A stretch of DNA of 8,592 nucleotides, from contig JACCSC010000293.1 of NCBI GenBank assembly GCA_013813215.1, positions 1-8,592 on the forward strand. Direction: 5' to 3'. Position 1 is the first letter of the stretch. The number at the start of each line of letters is the position of its first letter. Shown piece after piece: positions 1-5,993 of this stretch. This DNA is from Geodermatophilaceae bacterium (GTDB taxonomy: Bacteria > Actinomycetota > Actinomycetes > Mycobacteriales > Geodermatophilaceae). The notes under the pieces were generated by a model that had not been told where the DNA came from, ran no database searches, and saw only the letters and a list, made by a program, of their open reading frames with translations. A program made the position numbers and the translations under genes.

Positions 1-60
1 GCCACGGACGCCGCGGCCGCCGGACCGGCGCCGTCGGCCGCGCCGGGCCCCGGGTCCTGA
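1..60 (+). CDS. possible C-terminal end of an upstream gene (partial)
   Basis: Frame 1 is open from the window edge to a TGA at 58-60. It encodes 19 residues made almost entirely of Ala, Pro and Gly, ending in GPGS. Such low-complexity tails are common at the C-termini of actinobacterial proteins, and a hairpin follows at 69-90. In DNA this GC-rich, however, an open frame of 57 bases is weak evidence. The family cannot be recognised, and the stretch could be non-coding or belong to the other strand. Confidence 0.3.
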   Translation, partial: ATDAAAAGPAPSAAPGPGS

Positions 61-68
61 CGCCGCTT

Positions 69-90
69 GGCCCGCAGGTGAGCGCGGGCC
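69..90 (+). terminator. possible hairpin terminator between the upstream gene and the sigma factor
   Basis: GGCCCGC at 69-75 pairs perfectly with GCGGGCC at 84-90 across an 8-base loop. It starts 9 bases after the TGA at 58-60. No T-run follows. Many actinobacterial terminators lack one, but in sequence this GC-rich a 7-bp stem can also arise by chance. Confidence 0.3.
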
Positions 91-127
91 GTCTGGGCCG
101 GAGGCGGCGTCGCACCGATTTGCCACA

Positions 128-1120
128 ATGGCGGGCATGACGAGTGTTGCGGCGCGGCCGCCCCTGCAGGCCGAGGTCGACGAGCATCGCGGTGAGCTGC
201 TCGGCTACTGCTATCGCATGTTGGGCTCGGCTTTCGATGCCGAGGATGCCGTGCAGGACACCATGGTGCGGGCGTGGAAGAGCCTGGACCGCTTCGAGGG
301 CCGGTCCTCGTTGCGCTCCTGGCTCTACCGGATCGCGACCAACGTCTGCCTGGACACTCTGACCAGCAGCCAGCGCCGGATCCGCCCTATGGACCTGTCG
401 TCCTCGGCGTGGGAACCGGTCGAGGCTTCGCTGTCGGCCCGCCGGGGGGAGGACACCTGGCTGGAGCCGATGCTGGAGTCGCAACTGCAGACGACGGCGG
501 TCGACCCGGCGGATGTCGCGGTGGGCCGGGAGTCCATCCGGTTGGCCTTCGTCGCTGCCCTGCAGCACCTGCCTCCGCGACAGCGCGTGGTGCTCATTCT
601 GCGTGACGTGTTGCGCTGGAAGGCCGACGAGGTGGCCGAGCTGCTGGACAGCTCGGTCGCCTCGGTGAACAGCGCGCTGCAGCGGGCGCGCGCCACCATG
701 GACAACCGGGGCCGTAGCGCCGGCGAAGCCTACGACCCCCTCGACCAGGAACAGCAGGAACTGCTGGCGCGCTACCTGGAGGCGTTCGAGAGCTACGACA
801 TCGACCGGTTCGTCGCCTTGCTGCAGCAGGACGCGACCCAGAACATGCCGCCCTTCGAGATGTGGTTGCAGGGTCGGGAGGCCATCGGCCGCTGGATGCT
901 CGGCTGCGGCGCCGCCTGTCAGGGTTCGCGACTGATTCCCCTGATCGCCAACGGCGCCCCGGCGTTCGCTCAGTACCGCCCGAGCGGACCGGACGGCGGA
1001 CACGAGCCGTGGGCGATCCAGGTCCTGGAGGTCGTGCACGGCCAAGTCGCGGCGATCACGTCGTTCCTCGATACCCGGCTGTTCGCCCGGATGGGGCTCC
1101 CGAGCACGCCTCCGGTCTGA
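128..1120 (+). CDS. ECF RNA polymerase sigma factor with C-terminal SnoaL-like domain (SigG/TIGR02960 type)
   Basis: This 330-aa protein is an alternative sigma factor directing RNA polymerase to its own promoters. Region 2 spans about residues 16-85, with the core-binding helix around DAEDAVQDTMVRAW and the -10 recognition helix around RSSLRSWLYRIATN. A linker of about 50 residues follows. Region 4 spans about 138-192 and includes LPPRQRVVLILRD and the helix-turn-helix around SSVASVNSALQRAR. Residues of about 206-322 form a SnoaL/NTF2-like domain with the typical NGAPAFAQYRP stretch. This layout matches the TIGR02960 group, to which mycobacterial SigG belongs. No anti-sigma gene lies beside it, in line with families where the SnoaL-like extension modulates activity. 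The start chosen is ATG 128. ATG 137 is a close alternative, and neither has a convincing ribosome-binding site; GGAGGC at about 100 is too far away. Confidence 0.9.
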   Translation: MAGMTSVAARPPLQAEVDEHRGELLGYCYRMLGSAFDAEDAVQDTMVRAWKSLDRFEGRSSLRSWLYRIATNVCLDTLTSSQRRIRPMDLSSSAWEPVEASLSARRGEDTWLEPMLESQLQTTAVDPADVAVGRESIRLAFVAALQHLPPRQRVVLILRDVLRWKADEVAELLDSSVASVNSALQRARATMDNRGRSAGEAYDPLDQEQQELLARYLEAFESYDIDRFVALLQQDATQNMPPFEMWLQGREAIGRWMLGCGAACQGSRLIPLIANGAPAFAQYRPSGPDGGHEPWAIQVLEVVHGQVAAITSFLDTRLFARMGLPSTPPV

Positions 1121-1134
1121 GCGATGAGTTGGCC

Positions 1135-1150
1135 GGTGTCCCTCGACACC
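1135..1150 (+). other. small hairpin in the sigma factor-VOC gap
   Basis: GGTGTC (1135-1140) and GACACC (1145-1150) form a 6-bp stem with a 4-base loop, 14 bases after the sigma factor stop. CGGTGTCC occurs at 1134-1141 and again at 1161-1168, so the repeat may matter as much as the hairpin. There is no T-run. It could be a weak terminator, a regulator-binding repeat or chance. The rest of this 91-base gap holds only the ribosome-binding site of the next gene. Confidence 0.25.
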
Positions 1151-1199
1151 GATGAGATCGCGGTGTCCGACCCGTCTAGCTGGCGTAGCCAACGAGTCG

Positions 1200-1207
1200 A
1201 AGGAGGG
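1200..1207 (+). promoter_or_regulatory. ribosome-binding site that fixes the VOC start
   Basis: AAGGAGGG lies 4 bases before ATG 1212 and is one of the strongest Shine-Dalgarno matches in the window. It decides the start against the in-frame ATG at 1152, which has none and would add 20 residues unlike the family. Confidence 0.75.
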
Positions 1208-1211
1208 CGCA

Positions 1212-1586
1212 ATGACCCTGCACGACAGCAAGGCGTTCAGCGGGTTCGCGGTCAAGGACCTGGCCGCGGCCAAGGAGTTCTACGGCGGCCTGCTCGGGCT
1301 GCGGATCACCGACGACGGTCCGCTGGCCACCCTGCACCTCGGTGGCGGTCGCGAGCTGCTCTGCTACGAGCAGCCGACGAGCACGGCGGCGTCGTACACG
1401 ATCCTCAACTTCCCGGTTGCCGACGTCGATGCAACGGTGCGCGAGCTGACCGACAAGGGCCTGCGGTTCGAGCGTTACGCCGGGATGCCGCAGGACGAGT
1501 ACGGCGTGATGCACGACAACGGCCCGACCATCGCGTGGTTCACCGACCCGTCAGGCAACGTGCTGTCGATTATCGCTACGGACTGA
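1212..1586 (+). CDS. VOC family protein (glyoxalase/bleomycin-resistance fold)
   Basis: This 124-aa cytoplasmic protein has the paired beta-alpha-beta-beta-beta modules of the vicinal oxygen chelate superfamily. Module 1 begins with FAVKDLAAAKEFYGGLLGL and module 2 with FPVADVDATVRELTDKGL, closing with the typical FTDPSGNVLSII. The usual metal ligands look absent. The first strand has no His before VKDL, the second module reads TILNFPV where a ligand is expected, and the last strand has Ser where Glu normally follows GN. It is therefore unlikely to be a classical glyoxalase I and may bind or sequester a small molecule. It follows the sigma factor on the same strand after 91 bp and may be co-transcribed with it or be its target. 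Its 3' end overlaps the convergent gene by 36 bp. Confidence 0.85.
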   Translation: MTLHDSKAFSGFAVKDLAAAKEFYGGLLGLRITDDGPLATLHLGGGRELLCYEQPTSTAASYTILNFPVADVDATVRELTDKGLRFERYAGMPQDEYGVMHDNGPTIAWFTDPSGNVLSIIATD

Positions 1587-3179
1587 GTCGCGGCGGCGGG
1601 CGCGGAGCACCGCATCGTGGATGGTCACGCCGCGCCCCTCTGGGTCGACTGCCGGCCGCGGTCGGGCCTCGACGATCTCTATCGCCCACTGGCCTGGATC
1701 CAACGTGGCGGCCACCTCCTCGGCGGTGAAGAACACCGGCAGGTCGGGCCGCGGCATCGTGGTCTCCCGATCCCGGGGGTGGTGGCCGACCAGCAGCAAG
1801 GTGCCGCCGGGCGCGACCGCGTCGGCCAGCCGGCCGAACAGCGGGCGCAGCCGCTCGTGCGGCATGTGCAGGAAGTGCGCTGACACCAGGTCGAAGCGTC
1901 GCGGCGGCGGCGTCCACGCCGTGACGTCGGCATGGACCCACTCGATGCGCTCGGTCAGCCCGGCCGTCTCGGCCTGCGCCGCCGCCCTCGCCAGGGCGGC
2001 GGCCGCGAAATCGACGCCGGTGACCTGCCAGCCCCGCTCGGCCAACCAGAGCGCGTCGCCACCCTCGCCACTGCCGACGTCTAGAGCGGTGCCCGGAACG
2101 AGATCGCCGACCTCGGCGGCGAGTACGGCGTTCGGCTGGCCGCTCCAGATCGCTCCCGGCGCGCGGTAGCGCTCCTCCCAGAAGTCCGCGTCGAACATGC
2201 GCGTGTGGTCGTGCTGGTGCCACGCCCGCATGGAAGCCAGTACAGCCAGCGCGGCCCGTGTGTCGGCGGCGACGAGGTCGGCGTTGATCATGGCTCCGGC
2301 CTTCAGCCCGGCCGCCGCCGCGCCGATCAGCTGCGCTCCCAGGTCCGTGACGTTGCCGGCGACCCACACCCCTGGCACCGCGGTAGCGCCGCCCGGATCG
2401 GCGGGGACGGCGTCGCCGAAGGGCTGCCCATTCATCTCCACCGGCACCGCGGGCAGGCCGAGGGAGTCAAGCAACGGGCTGCCCCCGACGAACCGTGGCG
2501 CCACGACCAGCGCCTCGACCGGCACCACCGTGCCGGACGCCAGCCGGACTCCGGTCAGCCGGTCGCCGACGACCTCCAGCCCGCTCACTCGCCCCTCGAC
2601 CATGGCGATGCCGCGGGCCCCCAGCTCCAGGCGTTGCTCGGGACCCGGCTCGGGACTGTCGTGGAGGAACACCGTCACGTGGGGGCTGAGCTGGCGGAAC
2701 AGCTGCGCCTGGTGGGCGACCATCGGGCCGGTGGCCAGGACGCCGATCGCCCGGCCACGAACCTCGTAGCCGTGGCAGTAGGGGCAATGCAGGACGTCAC
2801 GGCCCCAACGCTCGGGCAGGCCGGGCACATCGGGCAGCTCGTCGACCAGACCGGTCGCGAGGAGCAGCCGGCGCGCGGACACCGTCGTCCCGTCTCCCAG
2901 CTCGACGGTGAAACCGTCGCCCTGCGGCCGCGCCGACGTCACGCTGCCGGCGACGACCGGCACGCCGTAGGCGGCCAGCTCGACCCGGCCGGCCGCCAAG
3001 AGGTCGGCCGGCGGCCGGCCGTCGAAGCCGAGATAGTTGTGTAGATGGGCGGCGGGGGCGTTGCGCGGTTCACCGGCGTCCACCACCAGCACCGAACGCA
3101 GTGAGCGCGCCAGCGCCAGCGCTCCGCTGAACCCGGCCGGCCCGCCGCCGACCACCACCACGTCGTACGCGTTGTCCAC
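1551..3179 (-). CDS. bifunctional FAD-dependent thioredoxin-reductase-like oxidoreductase / class I SAM methyltransferase
   Basis: This 542-aa protein joins two enzymes. Residues 1 to about 305 are a flavoprotein of the thioredoxin reductase superfamily. They carry an FAD-binding GGGPAGFSG at 11-19, a redox pair C132-P-Y-C135 followed by HGYE, and the second FAD motif GNVTDLGAQLIGAAAAG at 275-291. The segment where NADPH normally binds reads GVLATGPMVAHQ (146-157) and lacks the usual GxGxxA pattern. Residues of about 330-530 form a methyltransferase, with SAM-binding LDVGSGEGGDALWLA at 366-380 and the acidic strand end VTGVD at 386-390, most like TehB/thiopurine-type enzymes. The start is GTG 3179, with GAGGAG (3191-3186) 6 bases upstream; the open frame continues to 3545 but would run through the divergent regulator. 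The substrate is unknown. From the CxxC-HGYE motif I infer thiol-disulfide chemistry coupled to methylation of a thiol or chalcogen. Confidence 0.88.
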   Translation of the reverse strand: MDNAYDVVVVGGGPAGFSGALALARSLRSVLVVDAGEPRNAPAAHLHNYLGFDGRPPADLLAAGRVELAAYGVPVVAGSVTSARPQGDGFTVELGDGTTVSARRLLLATGLVDELPDVPGLPERWGRDVLHCPYCHGYEVRGRAIGVLATGPMVAHQAQLFRQLSPHVTVFLHDSPEPGPEQRLELGARGIAMVEGRVSGLEVVGDRLTGVRLASGTVVPVEALVVAPRFVGGSPLLDSLGLPAVPVEMNGQPFGDAVPADPGGATAVPGVWVAGNVTDLGAQLIGAAAAGLKAGAMINADLVAADTRAALAVLASMRAWHQHDHTRMFDADFWEERYRAPGAIWSGQPNAVLAAEVGDLVPGTALDVGSGEGGDALWLAERGWQVTGVDFAAAALARAAAQAETAGLTERIEWVHADVTAWTPPPRRFDLVSAHFLHMPHERLRPLFGRLADAVAPGGTLLLVGHHPRDRETTMPRPDLPVFFTAEEVAATLDPGQWAIEIVEARPRPAVDPEGRGVTIHDAVLRARRRDSVRSDNRQHVA

Positions 3180-3267
3180 CGTTCGCTCCTCGCCTCGTCG
3201 ATGACCGAACTGTGCGCCAGCAACAGCTGGCTTGACAAACTTCGTTGCCGAGGTGGCAAATGGCCGC
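3180..3267. promoter_or_regulatory. divergent promoter region with two inverted repeats
   Basis: These 88 bp separate the divergent enzyme and regulator genes. TTGACA (3232-3237) is a consensus -35 for the plus strand. An 18-base spacer then leads to GCAAAT (3256-3261), which puts the transcript start at about 3268, the regulator's ATG, so that mRNA would be leaderless. On the minus strand TTGTCA (3238-3233) uses the same core, with CACAGT (3214-3209) as a possible -10. Two inverted repeats flank the core: GCCAGC-N4-GCTGGC (3216-3231) and TTGCC-N5-GGCAA (3245-3259). The second touches the plus-strand -10. They are candidate operators for the neighbouring regulator. The repeats and hexamers are seen in the sequence; their roles are inferred. 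Confidence 0.5.
3186..3191 (-). promoter_or_regulatory. ribosome-binding site that fixes the GTG start of the bifunctional enzyme
   Basis: On the minus strand GAGGAG lies 6 bases before GTG 3179. The first residues after this GTG lead straight into the Rossmann strand YDVVVVGGG, as expected for the family's N-terminus. Confidence 0.65.
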
Positions 3268-3858
3268 ATGACCGATGAGCCCGGGCTGGACGACGTCCTA
3301 AAGGCCGTGGGGCCGCGGCTGCGGGCGCTGCGGCGACGCCGCGGGGACACCCTTGCCCAGCTGTCGCTGGCCACCGGCATCTCGGTGAGCACGCTGTCCC
3401 GGCTGGAAGGCGGCCGCCGCCGGCCGACGCTGGAATTGCTGCTCCCGCTGGCCCGCGCCCACCACGTGCCGCTGGACGAACTCGTGGACGCACCGGTGAC
3501 CGGCGACCCGCGGGTACACCCCCGGCCGGTCGAACGGCACGGCATGACCTACCTGCCGCTGAGCCGGCGCCCCGGCGGGCTGCAAGCCTTCAAGCTGGTC
3601 ATCCCGCCGCTGTCGTCGCGCGGAGAGCCCGAACTGCAGTCGCACGAGGGGTACGACTGGATCTATGTGCTGTCCGGGCGGCTCCGGTTGCTGCTCGGTG
3701 AGCATGACCTCATTCTCACCCCAGGCGAGGTGGCCGAGTTCGACACCCGCACGCCGCACTGGTTCGGCAACCCCGATCCCCAGCCGGTGGAGTTGCTCAC
3801 GCTGTTCGGGCCGCAGGGCGAGCGGCTGCACGTCCGCGCCCGGCCGGCGCCGGCCTAG
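3268..3858 (+). CDS. XRE-family helix-turn-helix regulator with C-terminal cupin domain
   Basis: This 196-aa protein is a predicted DNA-binding repressor or activator with a sensor domain. Residues of about 13-70 form the XRE helix-turn-helix, with LAQLSLATGISVSTLSRLEGG containing the recognition helix. Residues of about 105-178 form a cupin barrel with HEGYDWIYVLSGRLRLLLG and the second motif GEVAEFDTRTPHWFGN. His126 and His164 could help bind a metal or ligand. The start is ATG 3268; a TTG at 3232 would add 12 residues but is itself the first base of the TTGACA promoter element. No Shine-Dalgarno precedes 3268, which fits a leaderless transcript. The divergent layout with the flavoprotein-methyltransferase suggests local control of that enzyme in response to a small ligand, which is an inference. 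Confidence 0.88.
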   Translation: MTDEPGLDDVLKAVGPRLRALRRRRGDTLAQLSLATGISVSTLSRLEGGRRRPTLELLLPLARAHHVPLDELVDAPVTGDPRVHPRPVERHGMTYLPLSRRPGGLQAFKLVIPPLSSRGEPELQSHEGYDWIYVLSGRLRLLLGEHDLILTPGEVAEFDTRTPHWFGNPDPQPVELLTLFGPQGERLHVRARPAPA

Positions 3859-3897
3859 GCAAGCGGCTTGGCGCAGGCTCGCCCGGAGCCGCCCGCA

Positions 3898-3957
3898 GAA
3901 AGTGGTCCCGACACGCCGACGGCGTCGAGTGCGACAGGGCGTGTCGGGACCAGTTTC
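3898..3957. terminator. long inverted repeat, probable bidirectional terminator
   Basis: The arms at 3898-3917 and 3938-3957 match at 19 of 20 positions. The inner 15 bp are perfect (TGGTCCCGACACGCC against its complement), with a 20-base loop that itself holds GACG-G-CGTC. The outer pairs are GAAA with TTTC, which gives a short T-run on either strand. It sits between the convergent regulator (stop at 3858) and gnd (stop at 3994), as expected for a terminator serving both. The stem is longer and cleaner than anything else in the window. Confidence 0.85.
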
Positions 3958-3993
3958 ATACGGCGGGCAGCGCCCGGGGCCCCTTACCGGTTC

Positions 3994-5442
3994 TCAGGTG
4001 CGCGGCCACTCCGAGGCCTCGCCACCGGTTTCGGACCGGTCGCCGGACCACAGGGTGTGGAAGCTGCCCGCGCGGTCCACTCGCCGGTAGGTGTGCGCAC
4101 CGAAGAAGTCGCGCTGCCCCTGGATGAGCGCCGCGGGCAAGCGCTCGGCGCGCAGCCCGTCGTAGTAGGCCAACGCGCTGGCGAAGCCGGGGATCGGGAT
4201 GCCGGCCAGCGCGGAACCGGCGACCACCCGTCGCCAGCCGTCCTGGGCGTCGGCCACGGCGTCGGCGAAGTACGGCGTCACCAGCAGGCTCGGCAGATCG
4301 GCAGCGTCGTCGTACGCCTGCCGGATCCGGTCCAGGAAACGAGCGCGAATGATGCATCCACCGCGCCAGATCGTGGCCATCGCCCCGCGGTCGATGCCCC
4401 AGCCGTACTCCTCGCTGGCCGCGGTGATCTGGTCGAAACCCTGCGCGTACGCGACCACCTTGGAGGCGTAGAGGGCCTGCCGTACGTCGGCGACGAAGCC
4501 GTCCCGGTCGGGGATCGACCAGCTGCCGTCCGGACCGGCCAAGCCGGCCGCGGCGGCCCGCTGCTCGGGGTGCCCGGACAAGGCTCGGGCGAAGACCGCC
4601 TCGGCGATCCCGCTGACCGGTACGCCGAGGTCCAGGGCCGACTGCACGGTCCACCGACCGGTGCCCTTCTGCTCGGCCTGGTCGAGCACGATGTCGACGA
4701 ACGGCCGGCCGGTGTCGGCATCGACGTGCGCCAGCACCTGCGCGGTGATCTCGACGAGGTAGGACTCGAGGTCACCGGAGTTCCACTCGGTGAAGATGTC
4801 GGCGATCTCCGCCGGCTCGGCGCCCAGACCGCGGCGCAGCAAGTCGTAGGCCTCGGCGATGAGCTGCATGTCGGCGTACTCGATGCCGTTGTGCACCATT
4901 TTCACGAAGTGCCCGGCGCCGTCCGTTCCGACGTACGTGCAGCACGGAGTCCCGTCCACCTTGGCCGAGATCCGCTCCAGCAGCGGGCCGACGGTCTGGT
5001 AGGACTCCGGCGAGCCGCCGGGCATGATGCTGGGGCCGTTGAGCGCGCCCTCCTCGCCGCCGCTGACGCCGGCGCCGACAAAGTGGATGCCGAGCTCGCG
5101 CAGCGCCGCCTCGCGGCGCCGGGTGTCGGTGTAGCGCGCGTTGCCGCCGTCGATGACGACATCACCGGGCGCCAACCGGGGGGCGATGTCGTCGATGACC
5201 AGGTCGGTCGGCCGCCCGGCCTGCACCATGATCATGATCCGCCGTGGCGGATCGAGGGCGTCGACCATGTCCTGCGTCGAGGCGGCGTGGACGAAGTCCC
5301 CTTCGCCGCCGTGTTCGGCGATCAGGGCGTCGGTCTTGGCCGTGGTCCGGTTGTGCACGATCACCTGCGCGCCGGTGCGGGCGAAGTTGCGAGCCAGGTT
5401 GCTGCCCATCACGGCCAGCCCGGTGACTGCGATCTGCTCCAT
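3994..5442 (-). CDS. gnd: 6-phosphogluconate dehydrogenase, NADP-dependent, decarboxylating
   Basis: This enzyme oxidises and decarboxylates 6-phosphogluconate to ribulose 5-phosphate with reduction of NADP+, in the cytosolic oxidative pentose phosphate pathway. At 482 aa it has the full length of the long, homodimeric form. The N-terminal Rossmann motif GLAVMGSNLARN is at 8-19, and NRTTAK (31-36) supports NADP preference. The substrate site includes VSGGEEGALNGPS at 126-138 and GAGHFVKMVHNGIEYADMQ at 175-193, with catalytic Lys181 and nearby His184, Asn185 and Glu188. The all-helical domain follows with GTGRWT at 260-265 and WRGGCIIRARF at 359-369. The C-terminal tail, including Arg444 and His450, reaches into the partner subunit. 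It starts 4 bases after the yjbQ stop with no clear Shine-Dalgarno, so coupling to upstream translation is likely. No other pentose phosphate gene is in the window. Confidence 0.97.
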   Translation of the reverse strand: MEQIAVTGLAVMGSNLARNFARTGAQVIVHNRTTAKTDALIAEHGGEGDFVHAASTQDMVDALDPPRRIMIMVQAGRPTDLVIDDIAPRLAPGDVVIDGGNARYTDTRRREAALRELGIHFVGAGVSGGEEGALNGPSIMPGGSPESYQTVGPLLERISAKVDGTPCCTYVGTDGAGHFVKMVHNGIEYADMQLIAEAYDLLRRGLGAEPAEIADIFTEWNSGDLESYLVEITAQVLAHVDADTGRPFVDIVLDQAEQKGTGRWTVQSALDLGVPVSGIAEAVFARALSGHPEQRAAAAGLAGPDGSWSIPDRDGFVADVRQALYASKVVAYAQGFDQITAASEEYGWGIDRGAMATIWRGGCIIRARFLDRIRQAYDDAADLPSLLVTPYFADAVADAQDGWRRVVAGSALAGIPIPGFASALAYYDGLRAERLPAALIQGQRDFFGAHTYRRVDRAGSFHTLWSGDRSETGGEASEWPRT

Positions 5443-5446
5443 CCGG

Positions 5447-5851
5447 TCAGCCTGGCAGGAGGGTCAAGCGCACCTCGCGCTCAGGGTTGTCGACATTGAG
5501 ATCGACCAGGCAGATGCTCTGCCAGGTGCCGAGCGCGAGCCGCCCGCCGAGCACGGGAACGCTCGCGTACGGCGGGATGAGTGCGGGCAGCACGTGATCG
5601 CGGCCGTGTCCCGGCGTACCGTGCCGGTGCCGCCAGCGCTCGTCGGTGGGCAGCAGGTCGTCCAACCGGCGGAGCAGGTCGTCGTCGCTGCCCGCCCCGG
5701 TCTCCAGGATGGCCAGCCCGGCGGTGGCGTGGGGGACGAAGACGTGCAGCAGCCCGTCCGACTTGTCCTGCACGAACTCAGCGCACGCTCGGGTCAGGTC
5801 GTGTACGACGGGGCGATCGCCGGTCCGGATGTTCAGCACGGTGGTGTTCAC
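5447..5851 (-). CDS. YjbQ family (UPF0047) protein, putative secondary thiamine-phosphate synthase
   Basis: This 134-aa protein matches the compact YjbQ/UPF0047 family, a small trimeric beta fold. The conserved motifs are HATAG at 41-45, the His-rich GHGRDHVLPALI at 81-92, and LGTWQSICLVD at 107-117. The clustered histidines suggest a metal or phosphate site. The name 'secondary thiamine-phosphate synthase enzyme' comes from genetic suppression in the E. coli homologue; the true cellular role is unclear. The start is GTG 5851 with no strong ribosome-binding site. Nineteen bases separate it from the upstream 34-aa gene and 4 bases from gnd downstream, so it sits inside a minus-strand operon. 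Confidence 0.93.
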   Translation of the reverse strand: MNTTVLNIRTGDRPVVHDLTRACAEFVQDKSDGLLHVFVPHATAGLAILETGAGSDDDLLRRLDDLLPTDERWRHRHGTPGHGRDHVLPALIPPYASVPVLGGRLALGTWQSICLVDLNVDNPEREVRLTLLPG

Positions 5852-5870
5852 GAGCAGAGTCTGCCCGCCG

Positions 5871-5975
5871 TCAGAAGTCGATGACGCCTAGGACGACCAA
5901 CAGCAGCAGCGTCAGGGCCGCGGACAACAGCAACGATCCGAGGCAACCCAGCCGGTTGGAGAAGAAGAAGAACAC
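5871..5975 (-). CDS. 34-aa single-span membrane peptide, conserved-looking
   Basis: This is a GTG-started micro-gene of 34 residues. The N-terminus reads FFFFSNRLGCLGS, followed by a run of about 18 hydrophobic residues (LLLSAALTLLLLVVLGVI) that can span a membrane once, and it ends in DF. I recall very similar short hypothetical proteins with FFFFSNRLGCLGS in other actinobacteria, which supports it as a real gene; I cannot confirm this here. The function is unknown. It starts 18 bases after the stop of the 47-aa gene, and a small palindrome (5976-5990) lies right in front of the start. The run of Phe is encoded by a TTC repeat. An odd point is the single Cys between two glycines at the membrane edge. 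Confidence 0.72.
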   Translation of the reverse strand: MFFFFSNRLGCLGSLLLSAALTLLLLVVLGVIDF

Positions 5976-5990
5976 CCGGTCCCGGACCGG
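5976..5990 (-). promoter_or_regulatory. palindrome covering the ribosome-binding region of the 34-aa gene
   Basis: CCGGTCCGGGACCGG directly precedes GTG 5975 on the minus strand. As RNA it can form a stem CCGGT/ACCGG with a 5-base loop and hide the weak GGGA ribosome-binding site. This could limit translation unless ribosomes from the upstream 47-aa gene melt it, but the stem is short. Confidence 0.3.
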
Positions 5991-5993
5991 CGC

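Noticed and set aside
1152..1211. ATG 1152 as the VOC start.
   Set aside because: No ribosome-binding site there, and the 20 added residues do not resemble the family, while ATG 1212 has AAGGAGGG at the right distance.
1121..1211. An ECF-type promoter for the VOC gene recognised by the neighbouring sigma factor.
   Set aside because: I looked for a TGTCACA-like -35 with a CGTC -10 at sensible spacing and found only scattered GGTGTC copies, not a convincing pair.
2205..3044. Long plus-strand open frames opposite the bifunctional enzyme.
   Set aside because: GC-rich antisense shadows without ribosome-binding sites or recognisable motifs.
3180..3545. Upstream extension of the flavoprotein-methyltransferase frame by 122 codons.
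   Set aside because: It would run antisense through the HTH regulator and its promoter region. GTG 3179 has a ribosome-binding site and leads directly into the FAD-binding strand.
3898..3957. The long inverted repeat as terminal repeats of a mobile element.
   Set aside because: Only 20 bases lie between the arms, no target duplication is visible, and its place between convergent stops is explained by termination.
3868..5499. Plus-strand 543-codon open frame.
   Set aside because: It is the antisense shadow of gnd, whose motifs are unmistakable on the other strand; its own translation is low-complexity Asp/Gly/Val/Arg-rich sequence with no family pattern.
5960..5972. GAAGAAGAAG-type microsatellite.
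   Set aside because: On the minus strand it simply encodes the Phe run at the start of the 34-aa peptide.
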